DNA of 64,000 nt from the NCBI GenBank assembly GCA_023614405.1, contig CM042687.1, positions 67,252,992 to 67,316,991 of the forward strand. Direction: 5' to 3'. The DNA is from Avena insularis. Lineage: Eukaryota; Streptophyta; Magnoliopsida; Poales; Poaceae. The translations under genes were made by a program, and so were the position numbers. Positions 24,738 to 37,195 of this stretch are shown piece after piece. Numbering within the stretch: position 1 is the stretch's first letter; each line of letters opens with the position of its first letter. Under the pieces are notes generated by a model. It did not search any database. It saw only the letters and a program-made list of their open reading frames with translations, and was not told the DNA's origin.

Positions 24738-27090
24738 CATTCATAACAGGGTCATACCAATCTGGAGTTGTACGAACCCTCATCGACCTGCGAGGTCCAG
24801 TAGTAACTTCATCCAAAGTTTCATGATCATTATCATTAGCTTCCTCTCTTATTGGTGCAGGAGGCATAGGAACATCTTCCGGTGCTGTGCTACTCTCAAA
24901 TCCAAGAGAAGGTTCAACAACCTCGTCGAGTTCTACTTTCCTTCCAATCACTTATTTTGAGAGAAACTCCTTCTCAAGAAAGGATCCATTCTTGGCAACG
25001 AAAACTTTGCCTTCGGATCTATGATAGAAGGTATACCCAATTGTTTCTTTAGGGTATCCTATGAAGACACATTTTTCTGCTTTGGGTTCAAGCCTGTCTG
25101 GCTGTAACTTCTTTACATAATCTTCGCAACCCCAAACTTTAAGGAACGACAACATAGGTTTCTTCCCAAACCACAATTCATACGGTGTCGTTTCAACAGA
25201 TTTAGATGGTGCCCTATTTAAAGTGAATGCGGCTATTTCTAATGCATAACCCCAAAATGATAACGTAAATCTATAAGAGACATCATAGAACAGACCATAT
25301 CTAAGAGAGTTCGATTATGATGTTCGGACACACATTATGCTGTGGTGTTCCCGGCGGTGTAAATTGTGAAATTATTCCGTGTTTATTCAAATGCATGCCA
25401 AACTCGTAACTTAGATACTCACCTCCACGATCATATTGTTGAAACTTGATCTTCTTGTAATGTTGATTTTCTACTTCACTTTGGAATCCCTTAAACTTCT
25501 CGAGAGTTTCGGACTTATGTTTCATAAATTAGATATACCCATATCTACTAAAGTCATCCGTGAAAGTAAGAACATAACAATATCCACCGCACGATGCCAC
25601 ACTCATTGGACTGCACACATCGGTATGTATGAAATCTAATAAGTCCGTAGCTCTCTCCATTATTCCATAGAATGGTGTCTTAGTCATTTTCCCATCAGAC
25701 ATGCTTCACATCTTTCAAGCGATTCAAGAAGTCCATTGGAATGGAGTTTCTTCATGCGCTTCACTCCAATGTGACTAAGACGGCAGTGCCACATATATAT
25801 ATGGAATTATCATTCAGTTTCATTCATTTAGCATCTATATTATGAACATGTGTATCACTACTATCGAGATTCAATAAGAATAGACCATCTATCACAGGCG
25901 CATGACCATAAAATATATTACTCATATAAATTGAACAACCATTATTCTCGGACTTAAATGAGTAACCATCTCGCAATAAACAAGATCCGGATATAATGTT
26001 CATGCTTAACGCATGCACCAAATAACAATTATTTAGACTTAAAACTAATCCCGATGGTAGATGAAGAGGGAGCGTGTCGGCAGTGATCACATCAACCTTG
26101 GAGCCATTTCCAACACGCATCATCACCTCGTTTCTTGCTAGTCTTTGCTTTTTATGCAGCACCTATTTCGAGTTACAAATATGAGCAACCGAGCCAGTAT
26201 CAAATACCCAGACACTACTATGACTACTAGTAAGATACACATCAATAACATGTATATAAAATATTCCTTTCTTCCTGATGTTGCCGTTCTTCAGATCTGC
26301 CAGGTACTTGGGGCAATTCCGCTTCCAGTGACCTTCGCCCTTGCAGTAAAAGTACTCAGTATCAGGCTTAGGACCAACCTTGGGCTTCTTAGCAGGCGCG
26401 ACAACTTTCTTGCCACCCTTCTTGAAGTTACCCTTCTTCTTAGGCTTTCCTTGCTTCTTGAAATTGGTGGTCTTATTGACCGTCAACACTTGGTGCTCTT
26501 TCTTGATCTCTACTTCCGTAGATTTCAACATGGAGAAGAGTTCAGGAAACGACTTATCCATGCATTGCATGTTGTAGTTCATCACAAAGTTCTTGTAACT
26601 AGGTGGCAGTGATTAGAGGACACGATGAATACCCAACACATTAGGAATCGTTATTCCCAAATCTACGAGTTTATTCATGTGCCCATACATTTTAAGCACA
26701 TGCTCACTAACGGAGCTGCCCTCTTCCATCTTGAAGTTAAAGAACTTCTCGGAGGCTTCATAGCTTTCCACGGTCACGTGAGTATCAAATATCATTTTGA
26801 GCTCATTGGTAATATCATGAGGGTCATGGTTCTCAAAGCGCTTCTGAATCTCCGATTCCAAACCATACAAGATAGCACACTGAACCGTGGAGTATTGATT
26901 CTTCCGAGTGAGGTAAACATTTTTCACCCCATCGGTAGCATCATCTGCAGGCGGGTCACCCAGCGGTGCATCCAGTACATAGGTCAACTGACCAACATTG
27001 AGGACAATCCTCAAGTTGCGGAACCAATCCGTGAAGTTGCTTCCATTGTTTTTCAACTTTTCTTTCTCTAGGAACGCATTAAATTGATAG
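24738..27090 (-). pseudogene. C1 gag, protease and integrase
   Basis: On the minus strand, gag (27056-26163, one stop at ~26613) has the UBN2-like body and a zinc knuckle ending GEGHWKRNCPKY. The first knuckle cysteine is replaced (YFYC where CFYC is expected). The protease motif FDTGS follows near 26190. A GAG-pre-integrase motif (WHCRLSHIGVKRMKKLHSNG) lies near 25750, integrase core fragments at 25640-25300, and the integrase C-terminal WFGKKPMLSFLKVWG and YKGYPKE-like region at 25176-24952. The segment 24951-24738 ends at the L1 target site. Multiple stops in integrase make it nonfunctional. Confidence 0.9.
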
Positions 27091-28290
27091 TAGGGGCTGC
27101 CATGATCTATAACATATTTACAAAGAGTTTAGACTAAGTTTATGATAAATTGAGTTCATATTTAATTCATAACTAGGTGAACTCCCACTTAAAATAACAT
27201 CCCTCACATTGTTTTAGTGATAACACGAACCAAATCCACTACACCAAGTCCGATCATCACGAGAGTTGATGCAGTTTCAAAGGCAAACAATCAACATGTT
27301 CATCATATCAATCATCTGACTCATGCTTTACCTTTCGGTATTCCGTGTTCCGAGACCATGTCTGTACATGCTAGGCTCGTCAAGGTTAACCTTAGTATCC
27401 GCATGTGCAAATCTGGCTTGCACCCATTGTATGCACACATAGAATCTATCACACCCGATCATCACGTGGTGCTTCGAAACGACGAGTCTTAGCAATGGTG
27501 CCTACTAAGGACGACACTTTATTAATTGATATTTAGTGAGAGGGATCATCTTATAATGCTACCATCGCGATCTAAGCAATACAATATGCATAAAAGGATT
27601 AACATCACATGTAATTCATAATATGTGATATGATATGGCCTTTCATCTTGTGCCTTTGATCTCCATCTCCAAAGCACGAACATGATCTCCATCATCACCA
27701 GCGTGGCGTCAAGGTCAATGGCGCCGCTTCATGGTTGTCCTCCACCAACATCAACTATTACAACTACTTGATGAATAGACATGCAGGTCTTAACAAAATT
27801 TAAAGACAACCATAAGGCTCCTGCCGGTTGCCAACTTACATTAAGTATCATTGCATACATCATATATAATCACAATCACATCATGGCCATAGCACATCAC
27901 AACACAAGCCCTACAAAAACAAGTTAGACGCCTCTAATTTTCTTTGCATGTTTTACGTGGCTAGGGCTTTCGAATAAGAACTGTTCTAACTTATGAACAT
28001 GAACCACAACGTTGATACAAGTATTACCAAGTTACCGTTGTAAATTGAATCTTCACTATGGTGGGAGAGACAGATAACCGTAAAGCCACTTGTGCAATCC
28101 AAGTTGCACGTTGAGCATGGAGGAAGTCTCATGTACAATGACATGTAATGTTAGCCCGGGCCGCTTCATCCCACCGTCCCGCAAGATGCAAAGTGCACAA
28201 AAATAAAGCGACAACAAAAGCATCAATGCCCACAAACCACTGTGTTCTACTCGTGCAACAGATCTATGCATAGAGTAGCTCTGATACCAC
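27091..28290 (-). other. C1 leader region and primer-binding site
   Basis: Noncoding sequence between the right (5') LTR and gag. GTGGTATCAGAGC, complementary to initiator methionine tRNA, directly adjoins the LTR at 28279-28290. Confidence 0.8.
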
Positions 28291-30060
28291 TGTAGGGTTC
28301 ACATCATGGAAAACAAAAAATTTCTATCGCGAGAACACATAAAACCAAGATCTAATCTATAAGATCGGTGCAATGAGATTGTAGAGAAGTAACCCTCAAA
28401 GATCCAAAGCGTTTAACGAGATTCGGATCTCGTGCATGATGCAGTCGATCACTTGCCGATCTCAAGATTGTGTAGACGATCCTTCTGGCGCCACATTCCG
28501 GCAGCGCTTCCACAGTCGGTCACACGTACAGTAGTCGATGAAGACCTTCCTCTCCCTTGTTCCAGTAGGGAAGTGAAGGTTGTAGATTTCCTTTGAATCC
28601 CAACAGCATGACGATGTGGTGGTGGTGGAGGAGGAGAGTTTTCCGCAGGGCTTCGCCTAAGCCGGAGCAGGGTATGGAAGAGAGAGGGGTGGCGCCGGCG
28701 GCTAGGGTTGAGGTGAGGGGCTAGGGACGCCCTCACCCCTCCTTATATGGGTGGAGGGGCGGCGGCCAAGGTTCCCACCCCTGGCCAAGTCCTTCCCCAA
28801 CTCCTCTGCCGGTAGCCAATGAAGGGAGAGGGAAAAACTTGTCCCTCAATTTTTCTTTCTCCTTTCCAAACTAGGATTTGACTTTTTCCAACTAGGATTT
28901 GACTTTTTCGAACAAGGGTTTGACCCCTCCTAGTCCTTAGCCGAGTTGTCCTAGGGAATGATGCAGCCATCCACATTAGGGCATGATGCATCCCAAGTGC
29001 CCCCTTCCGAGGTGGTGGACCTTCCAGAACATTCTAGAATCTTTTGGTCAAAACACCGAAAATATTTCTGAACCCTAGAGAAATTGAATTTCCTTATATG
29101 AATCTTATTCTATGGACCATTTAGGATCTCCTCGTGTTCTCCTGGATCCAATCCGAGACTCCGAACAACATTAGGTCTCCAACTCACATTCCATATCTAC
29201 TCAAACAGCATCGAATACATAAGTGTGTCCCTACGGTTTATGAACTACGCAGACATGATCAAGACACCTCTCCGATCAATAACCAATAGTGGGATCTAGA
29301 AATCCATAATGGCTCCCACATATTTCTATGATGACTTCATGATCGAATGAATCATTTACATACGATACCGATTCCCTTTGTCTCACAATATTTTACTTAT
29401 CCGAGGTTTGATCATTGGTATCTCTATACCTAGTTCAACCTCGTTACCGATAAGTACTCTTTACTCGTTCCATAATATGACAGCCCTTGTGACCCAATCA
29501 CATGCTTGCAAGCTAATTGGATGACATTCCACCGAGAGGGCCCAGAGTATATCTATCCGTCATATGGATGGACAAATCCGACTCTTGATCCAGGTGGTTC
29601 AACACATACTTTTAGAATACCTAATGCCACCTTTATAACCATCCAATTACGAAGTGGTGTTTGATATCATCAAAGTATCCATCCGATGATGGTGATTAAC
29701 ATGATCTCATGGTCAAAGGATTAGGTTACTATGTATTTGAAATCTTGTAGCAAACGAACTCTAAATGACTTGATCTTATGCTATGCTTATTATAGGAGTG
29801 TGTCCATCACATCATTCTCCTAATGATATGATCTTGTTATTAATAACATCTAATGTCCATGATCAAGAAACCGTGATCATTTATTAATCAACAAGCTAGT
29901 TCAACAAGAGTCTTACTAGGGACTCTTTTATGTTTACAAAACACACAAGTATTAATGTTTTCGGTTAATACAATTATAGCATGAGATATAAACATTTATC
30001 ATAAACACAAAGATATAATAATAACCATTTTATTATTGCCTCTTGGGCATATCTCCAACA
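28291..30060 (-). repeat. C1 5' LTR
   Basis: 1,770 bp with intact TG...CA ends. It is about 91% identical to the 3' LTR in the first 200 bases by eye. Confidence 0.95.
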
Positions 30061-30845
30061 CTACTATGCAGGGCCTGGAGTGCATGTTGTTGCGCCAGAA
30101 TATTGTTGCCAATCCAGATTCTATTTTTGTAACGAAGAATGCCACCTTGTAAGGTAAATCCTTTATCATTAGCAGAAGATAAACTTAGTTCTGTAACGAG
30201 CTGCTTAGCCTGAGTATCATCTTCATATCCTACTGGAAATTTTTCCATCCATGCAGGCTTAATCGATGACATTTGGACTGCTGTCAAGTCATGTTGTTGA
30301 CGAGACAACCCGCCAACCACCAAATTAGTACTACCTTTCTTGTACACCATCTTAAACTGTAACCCCATCAGTTTAACAAAATCTTTCTGTTGTAAAGGTA
30401 TGTGTAGTCTTTAATCTGATAAATGAAGCAATCTCTTATGATTAGTGTGAATTTCAAATTCCTGATGTTGCAAGTAAGATCTCCATTTTTCTATGGCAAG
30501 CAAAATGGCTAGGCATTCCTTCCCATAAGTAGATAATGCTTGATTCTGAGAACTAAGTTCTTTTCTAAGAAAAGCCACTAGGTGACCCGATTGGATTAAA
30601 ATAGCCCCAATTATAGTGTTCAAAGCATCAGTCTCCAAGACATGTTTAAGTTCTTGGAAGGCTTGTTTTTTAGCAGGTCCCTAGACAAACAACACTCCTT
30701 TCTTGAGTAGATGAGTCAATGGCTAAGCAATGATTCCATAGTGTTTCACATACTTGCGATAGTACCCAGTTAAGCCAAGGAATCCCCTTAAACTTTTCAC
30801 GGATTGAGGAGCTAGCCAGTTCTGCACTACTTGAACTTTGGATTT
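30061..30845 (-). pseudogene. G1 pol: RT C-terminus and RNase H
   Basis: On the minus strand from ~30845, [20 protein letters not shown] and LTGYYRKYV mark the RT thumb/connection of Ty3/gypsy. RNase H follows with METDALNTIIGAIL and YGKECLAILLAIEKW. The usual TDH is TNH here, losing a catalytic Asp. The frame then runs into an integrase leader (QQHALQALHSS) that stops exactly at the C1 target site and resumes at 13002. The RT palm with its YxDD box is missing, lost at the junction with G2. Confidence 0.85.
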
Positions 30846-31078
30846 CAGCAAAGGCAACAGATCCTTCCTCGCAGTCTCGTGCTTTCTTTGGATTTGCCGG
30901 ATGGTGATGACGCCCTTTGGACCTAGAAGTTTTATCATGTTGTAAATGTAACAGGGATGAGCCATGAACGCCCAGTAAGCCGGATGCCCGAAGATGGCGT
31001 GGTAAGGACTTTTGAATGGTACCTCATCGAAAGAGAGTGGCGTGGTCCGATAGTTATCTTGGGTTCCGAATGTCACGT
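30846..31078 (-). pseudogene. G2 protease-RT spacer, 3' part
   Basis: On the minus strand the frame reads [18 protein letters not shown], then [17 protein letters not shown] and GPKGVITI, the post-protease segment of wheat gypsy polyproteins. It is split by S1 from the protease at 32628 onward. Downstream it runs without a stop into the G1 RT thumb, creating a chimeric frame. Confidence 0.8.
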
Positions 31079-32622
31079 TGATGATGCTCGACGTAGCACT
31101 TCGTTGGTAACCCCAAGCGTAGGGTGTAAAGAGAAAGCAGCAAGTTTTCCCTCAGTTGAGACCGAGGTTATCGAACCAGAAGGAGGAAGGAAATGTCACA
31201 CAGGTGTTGAAAGCAACGCGGAGAACTGCACAACACAAACTCAAGACTTTGCCCCAACGAATCAGTGAGGTTGTCAAGCTCACCAGTTTGCTGTAACAAA
31301 GGATTAAACGTATGGTGTGGAAGGTAATGGTTTGCAGAAAGTAAACAAGTAACAATGGAAGATGTATCAATGGTAAAGATTGGACCGGGGTCCATAGTTC
31401 ACTAGAGGTGCTCTCCATAGATAAACAACATGGCATGAAGGGTAAACAAATTATAGCAGGGCAATTGACAGGAACTGAGCAAGGGATAACAATGCAATTA
31501 CTAGTCAGAAAGATCCTATGAGATTCGATTGGGCAATACAACAATATACATAGACCGCCATCCAACTGCATCTATGACTAGAAGTCCACCTTCAGGTTAT
31601 CATCTGAACCCCCTCCAGTATTAAGTTTCAAGCAACAGACAACTGCTTTAAGCAAAGTGTGTAAGGTAAACAGTCCACATGTTCCATGAATAAGAGACTG
31701 TTGTTTTCTCCCTAGTAGCAACAACACATCTATAACCGAAGAGATTTCTGTCACTTCCCTTGGAAACTAGAGGCATGAACCCACTATCGAGCATAAATAC
31801 CCCCTCTTGAAGTCACTAGCAACTACTTGGACAAGATAGCTACTAACAACAGAGAGCATGCAAGATCACAAACAACACAGACATGATAGAATCATAAAGA
31901 CAAAACCATTAATCAAACCAACTTAATAATCTCAATATCCATCGGATTCCCGCAAACACAACATGCATGATTAAAAATAGATTAGATCTTGATCATGAAC
32001 AGAGCTCAAAAGATCTACACATGAAAGCACAAAGGAGGAGATACGACCATCTAGCTACTACATGGACCCATAGTCCAAGGTGGAACTACTCATGCATCAT
32101 ACCGGAGAGAAGGCCTCCGGGATGATCTCCCCTCCGGCAGGGTGCCGGGAAGAACTTCAGATCCCCCCGATCTAGGGACGATGGTGGCGGCGGCTACAGA
32201 CGGTTTCGTGGAGATTTGATCGGGTACTCAGGGTTCCTGCATCGGGGGATTTTTATAGGAGAAGGGGGAGGCCGAGGAGGCGACCAGGGGGGCCAAACCC
32301 TAGCCAGGCGCGGGCCCACCCCTAGCCATGCCTGGGGGTCTGGCTGCCCTGGCCCGCTTCCTCGTCTCCCCTCTGGACTTCTTGTTCCCCATGGAAAGTA
32401 AGTGACTTTGACGTTTGTCCCATCCAATTCCGAGAATATTTCTTTACTAACTTTTCTGAAACCAAAAACAGTAGAAAACAGGCATCTGGCACTGTTGCAA
32501 CTTGTTAGTAGGTTAGTACTAGAAAACATGTAAAAACACCTCAAAGTGTAGACACGCAAAGCAAAGTAGATACAAAACAAGCATGGAGCATCAAAAATTA
32601 TAGATACGTTTCCAACGTATCA
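31079..32622 (-). mobile_element. S1: solo LTR inside G2
   Basis: 1,544 bp, minus sense TGATACGTTGGAAACG...CATCATCA, flanked by exact CACGT copies (31074-31078 and 32623-32627). There is no internal coding or second LTR. The ends match the very common wheat LTR class opening TGATACGT. A solo LTR forms by recombination between the two LTRs of a full element. Confidence 0.88.
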
Positions 32623-32627
32623 CACGT

Positions 32628-33060
32628 CCAGTGTGATGTCACCCAAAGAATCTGTCTATCTCCGTGGTACAATGCCATGAAAAGTTACACTGTTGTAACT
32701 CAATTGGCTTTCGTGGATCTTCATGCGGTGAAGCGTTTCTATGTAGAAGATGTTGATGCTTCTGCCACCGTCCATGAGAGTTTTAGAGAACTCATAGCCA
32801 TCAATAAGAGGATTGACGACCAGAGGGTACTTTTTCCGATGATGTGTTTTCCTCGGGTGATCTGTGTGGTCAAAGGTGATGGTTACATCCGACCAGTCAA
32901 GGAATTGGGGGACAGCCGGAACCGTGGCATTGAGCTCACGGAGAACCGCCTTTTTGACCTTAGCCGGCTGAGTTCCAAGGAAGCAGACGTATGTGTCTTT
33001 CTTTGTGGGATAGTCCTTCTTCCCATAAGACTTGGGATGTGCGGCATTCGCTTCTTCCAT
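32628..33060 (-). pseudogene. G2 protease region
   Basis: The minus-strand frame has DVTITFDHTDHPRK, then LMDGGRSINIFYIETL, the retropepsin-like D-G-G motif typical of this gypsy group. It ends in a stop near 32656, with coding-like sequence continuing up to the S1 target site. Confidence 0.82.
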
Positions 33061-35990
33061 GTTGGAATCTTCCTTGGGCTGCTTGCCTTTCTCAGAATTT
33101 TTCTTTCCTTTTCGTCGCTTGGCCCTGTAGCCAGCGGATTCGTCTTTTTTGATGTCATCATTGAAATGACACTCGGCATTTGTGGGGGTAGAGCCTCTGT
33201 TACTGTCCAGGTGATGAACACAGGGATTGTTGGCAATGTCAGCCTAGTTATAGGTTCTTCCGGGTTGCCGATCTCCTCTGCCCTGGACTCGGGAAGTTCC
33301 GTGGCTTCGTCCCCGGCTGCCTCCGCATCCTCCTCGTCCTCCGTATCCGGACATTGCATTAGCCGCTGCATTGTCCAGAGCCGGTTTATCTTCCAAGGTA
33401 TTCTTGTGCTTCTGATTTTGTTGCTTCTGCTGATTGGCCACATTTGGATTGGCCACAATATTCAGCAGTCCTTCTGAATCGTTATCAGCATCGGTATATT
33501 TGCTCGCCGTTTCTATAATCTCTCCCAAATCTATGACATGGTCACGCTTCGGTCTGTGACGCAAAACTCTGACTGGGAGTCCTGCAATGAAAGCTTCAAT
33601 CGCAGTTTGTTTGTTTACTCCCTCACATGAGTTTTTAGTGTCGATCCAGCGTTCGAGGTAATCCCGGCAGGTTTCTCCGGGTCTCTGAGCGCAAAGTTGC
33701 AAGTCTCCGACTGTGCAGGGCCTCCCGTATGTTCCCTCGAAGTTTAAAAGAACGCTCTTTGCATATCATACCAGTTGTGAATTGAATTCCCTGGTAGCTC
33801 ATTGAGCCATGATCGAGCCGTCTTCCGCAACATAAGTGGGAGATATCAGACTGCAACAAGGCTGTTTCCTCCTTTGGCGATGTAGCAAGCCTGGAAAAAA
33901 TCTTGAAGCCAAGTATCTGGTCGAGCTGCACCGTCGTAGGGTTGAATGTGCTTGGTAATTCCAAAGTCAACTAGAAATTTGGTTCGACGAATATGCGGGC
34001 CAAAGCATTTAGGTCCCATGTATACGTCTTCTTCCTCGTACCGTCGCGCCTCTATGTTTGACTCAATGCAATGACAAGCTTCATTTGGCGAGAGAGATCT
34101 GTGCCTTGGAGGCTTGCAGCTTCTGCATGGTAGAGTCGGATTCCTGCTTCTTCTTTCACCATTGCCACCTCCGCCCCTGCGGCTTCCATGGCTGCGATGA
34201 GATCCCTCATGGTCGTTGTCCGGAGGCGATGGTGGTCCTGGTGGGTTATTTCCGGCTGGAGGCTGGATGACGTGGTGGTCGGGCCTCATTATGCTGACTT
34301 CGAGGTTGATTTCTTTGGGCCCCATCCCTACTTGATTCAGGACGGTCTGGATCATCTCTTTGTCCAGCGTTACCAGCCGGACGGCTTGGGGGTGGCATTA
34401 TTAGGCGATTATGTTCTCGATGGCGGCGCACCTGCGGATCTTCTCTATGGTGATTGTTCTGCCGACGATGACCCTGATGAGGCACCAATGCCCTAATGGC
34501 ATCTTCAGACGCAGCCGTAATAACTCTCAACCAGTCGTGCACGGGCCTGCGATGATGACCGTTTGACCCAGTCCTTGAATTTTCTTCTTCTCCCAGGGGA
34601 CGATAACATTGATTCATATCCCTGCGAGGTCTTTCATCAGCGCTTTGGTCTGTGCCAGTGTGGCAAAAATCCGACTTCTTCTGCTATTTTAGTCCTTTAT
34701 CCAGCAACGCTACACATTGTTGGACCTACTATGGAGACGGATTATTGGCGAGGATAGCCCGAGCAGCTGCAGCGTTCTCCACTGGCGTGTTGTAGACTCG
34801 GATCTTCTCTCCAGATTTACCGTCGAATAAATCTCTATAGACATCCGGGTTCCTACTAACAAGAACGGGACCTCCCCTTGTCTTGTTTGGTAGTCGCTTG
34901 AATTCTGACTGATACTAGGTAGGATTGCTGTCTAAATGATGTCTGAGCTCGACGATGTGCGCAACCTCCTCGAGCAAAAACAAGCGGTGTTTTTCCAGGT
35001 CCTCGGCCCTTTTATCAAAATGCATCCTGAGTAAGATCCAAATCAGCTGGGATTGGTATCATGAGAGCGTCTCCATAAATTTCACGTGCACCCTTGGTGA
35101 CAACGTGTCCATGCACAGAAGGGTTGATAGGTGTGGGATTAATCGAATCTCCGTCCCAATTCTCCATCTCGATCTCTTCGTCAACTTTTTCTTCATTGGT
35201 TTCCTCGACCTCCGGCTCTATCGCTGTCAGATTATTGTTCTTCTTCTTCTTTGACCGCCCGGTAGCCTTAATGTGTGTACCGGTGACAAAGACGGATTTC
35301 AGTCCGGTACCGGGAGATAAACTTCCGTCGGTACTTTTCGTAGTAGTTGGCTTTTGGACCTGAGACGAATCTCCGGTGTCCATGTCATCTTGCGAGGTGT
35401 AATCTTTGTCCATGCTATCGTATGGACTCGGAGGGGTCTCCGGCTCACCTTGCGCTAGTTTGGAGGCGTATTCTTCATCGTATGCCTCCATCTCTTTCTC
35501 GAAGTCTCGATTTTTCTGCGACATTATTGACTCCTGAGGGGAATCAGGTAAGTCGACACCTTCTTTGATTGCGTCAAGAACTGAATCGTTTCCGGCTCCA
35601 GCATCAACATAGTCGGATCCAGAGCTCACGTGGTATACAAAGCAGTGCTTCTTCTTGTTCATGATCTGAAGGTAGCAACATAGTTGGGTTTCCACCTCTG
35701 CCATCTCAAAGCTCTTCTTGATCTCGGCAATTGCTTTGTAATCGATGTAGGGGCGCTTCATCATCTGTTTTATCCTATGCCTCAAGGGTGTTTTTTGTGC
35801 TCCGGCATCGGTAGAACCGATCCGAAGCAAATATATTCCTCATCCGTGTATCCAATCTCAAGAAGGAGATCAGATCCATATTTTTCTTCCACCACTTCTT
35901 CCACTACAAGAGTGGAGTGGGCTGGGTGGGTTCAGATTTTTCCAGGAACTTGAACTCTTCCACCTCTGCGGACAGAGCAGACCCGGTTTT
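33061..35990 (-). pseudogene. G2 gag
   Basis: A broken gag on the minus strand. The N-terminal part (35830-35015) is acidic with a KKKKNNN patch. A proline/arginine-rich part follows (34617-34246), then the capsid-like section (34355-33635: MGPKCFGPHIRR, PDTWLQDFFQACYIA). A nucleocapsid-like section (33702-33244: AQRPGETCRDYLERWIDTKN) is rich in glycine and arginine. At least four frame changes are needed to read through. Confidence 0.78.
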
Positions 35991-36264
35991 TTCTTCCGCC
36001 ATGGTCATCACTTCAAGGGTGGTTGGGAGGGTTCAGCAAAGCCGAGGTAGATGTCGATCTCGCCAATGGACATGATCGTGTAGGTTGTCACGGGATCCTT
36101 ATCTAGAATCCAAGTCTCGTCGAGAGGAACGAGAGGGACATCACTGGCGTAGACCACGCGACCCATGGCGATTGTTTTGCCGATTCCTACATGCGCAGAT
36201 TCGCCCGAAATGAAGCTCCAATAGTCACCTGCCCCATGGTGGGCGCCAACTATCATTGGATTGT

Positions 36265-36760
36265 CGACAAGTACGCCATAGGGGGCCTGACAGTGTTGAG
36301 AAGATGGGGTGTGAGACATAAGGTGTTCCGGGAGCAGTGAACACAAGTTTACCCAGATTTAGATCCAACTGCGATGAACGGATCCTACTCCTGCTAGCAA
36401 CCCAGTAATAAATCAGCGAGAGCCGGATGTTACAGCGAATTACAAGAGAGGTTCTCCTATGCGAGTAGGTTATGGTTGATCTATGATCTGCTGCCCTAAA
36501 GGCTCCCATAGGACCGGTTTATATAGTCACCGGGACCTAGGGTTACAGGAGAGACCTATCCAGCTACGTTACAGAGTCGGTAACTAGATATAACTTGGAT
36601 TGCAAGTAATACTACAGGCCTAAGTTGGTAAGTCTTCTGGGCCTTGTCGTAGCCGGATTGGATTCCGTCTTCTTTTCCTGACTGGACCGTCCGTGAAGCA
36701 AAGCTCTATCCCGTTGGTTAGTGAGTCCTATGGCTATACCGGGAAAGTATATTCCCAACA
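36265..36760 (-). repeat. G2 5' LTR
   Basis: In minus sense it starts TGTTGGGAATATAC at 36760. It ends a few bases before the primer site TTGGCGCCCACC, so the inner boundary is approximate. No partner LTR is present in the window. Confidence 0.65.
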
Positions 36761-37195
36761 CTAGGATCCATCATAAGGGGTGTACTTGCTCATATCTATG
36801 AATGCACGTAATTTAGGCTCCGTCCTGAAGGAATGAAACTTGACAAGATGTTCACCATGTTGTGTAGAAATCTAAATGCTAAGTAAATACATGCCACCCT
36901 CAGGAACGCTTGTCACATATAAGTTCACACATACCGAGCTTGTCCTCTTGCTGCATAGAGGATTGAGATTTCTCTCACTGAGAGCATTTACTTGTTGCTA
37001 TTTAGTTTCAGTACTTTATTTCACTACAAACTACAAACCCAAAACACCAAAACCACTATACCCTTTTTTATTTTACTTGTAAAACGTACTAACCAATACC
37101 TTCATCTCCTCGTGGGTTCGACAACCTTTCTTATGGAAAAGTAATGCAATTGATCTCCTACACTTGGGAGCGATCAACAGTATATCGTAACACTC
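36761..37195 (-). repeat. Dispersed repeat fragment between G2 and G1
   Basis: This AT-rich noncoding stretch reads on the minus strand GTTGATCGCTCCCAAGTG then GAGATCAATTG. I recall that motif from a very abundant Triticeae repeat but cannot classify it. It abuts the G2 LTR on one side and interrupts G1 protease-RT coding on the other, so G2 probably inserted into it. Confidence 0.5.

Larger units (their letters stand above)
13003..30060 (-). mobile_element. C1: BARE/WIS/Angela-like Ty1/copia element, itself carrying L1
   Basis: It is bounded by two 1,770-bp LTRs and an exact CTACT target duplication (12998-13002 and 30061-30065). On the minus strand the LTR begins TGTTGGAGATATGCCC. The primer site next to the right LTR is GTGGTATCAGAGC (Met tRNA) and the polypurine tract AAGTGGGAGAC adjoins the left LTR. 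Coding order on the minus strand is gag, protease, integrase, RT, RNase H, which is copia order. L1 sits between integrase and RT. Confidence 0.95.
30846..36760 (-). mobile_element. G2: truncated second gypsy element
   Basis: A minus-strand gypsy remnant has a 5' LTR (~36265-36760, TGTTGGGAAT start), the primer site TTGGCGCCCACCATGGGGC near 36240, a long gag and a protease, but no RT, integrase or 3' LTR. It ends abruptly in coding sequence fused to G1 RT. The family differs from G1 and resembles G3/G4 in primer site and protease spacing. Solo LTR S1 is inserted in it. Confidence 0.82.

Noticed and set aside
32677..33477. 266-codon + strand frame
   Set aside because: It is antisense to the recognisable G2 protease and gag, whose motifs lie on the minus strand, so it is a shadow.
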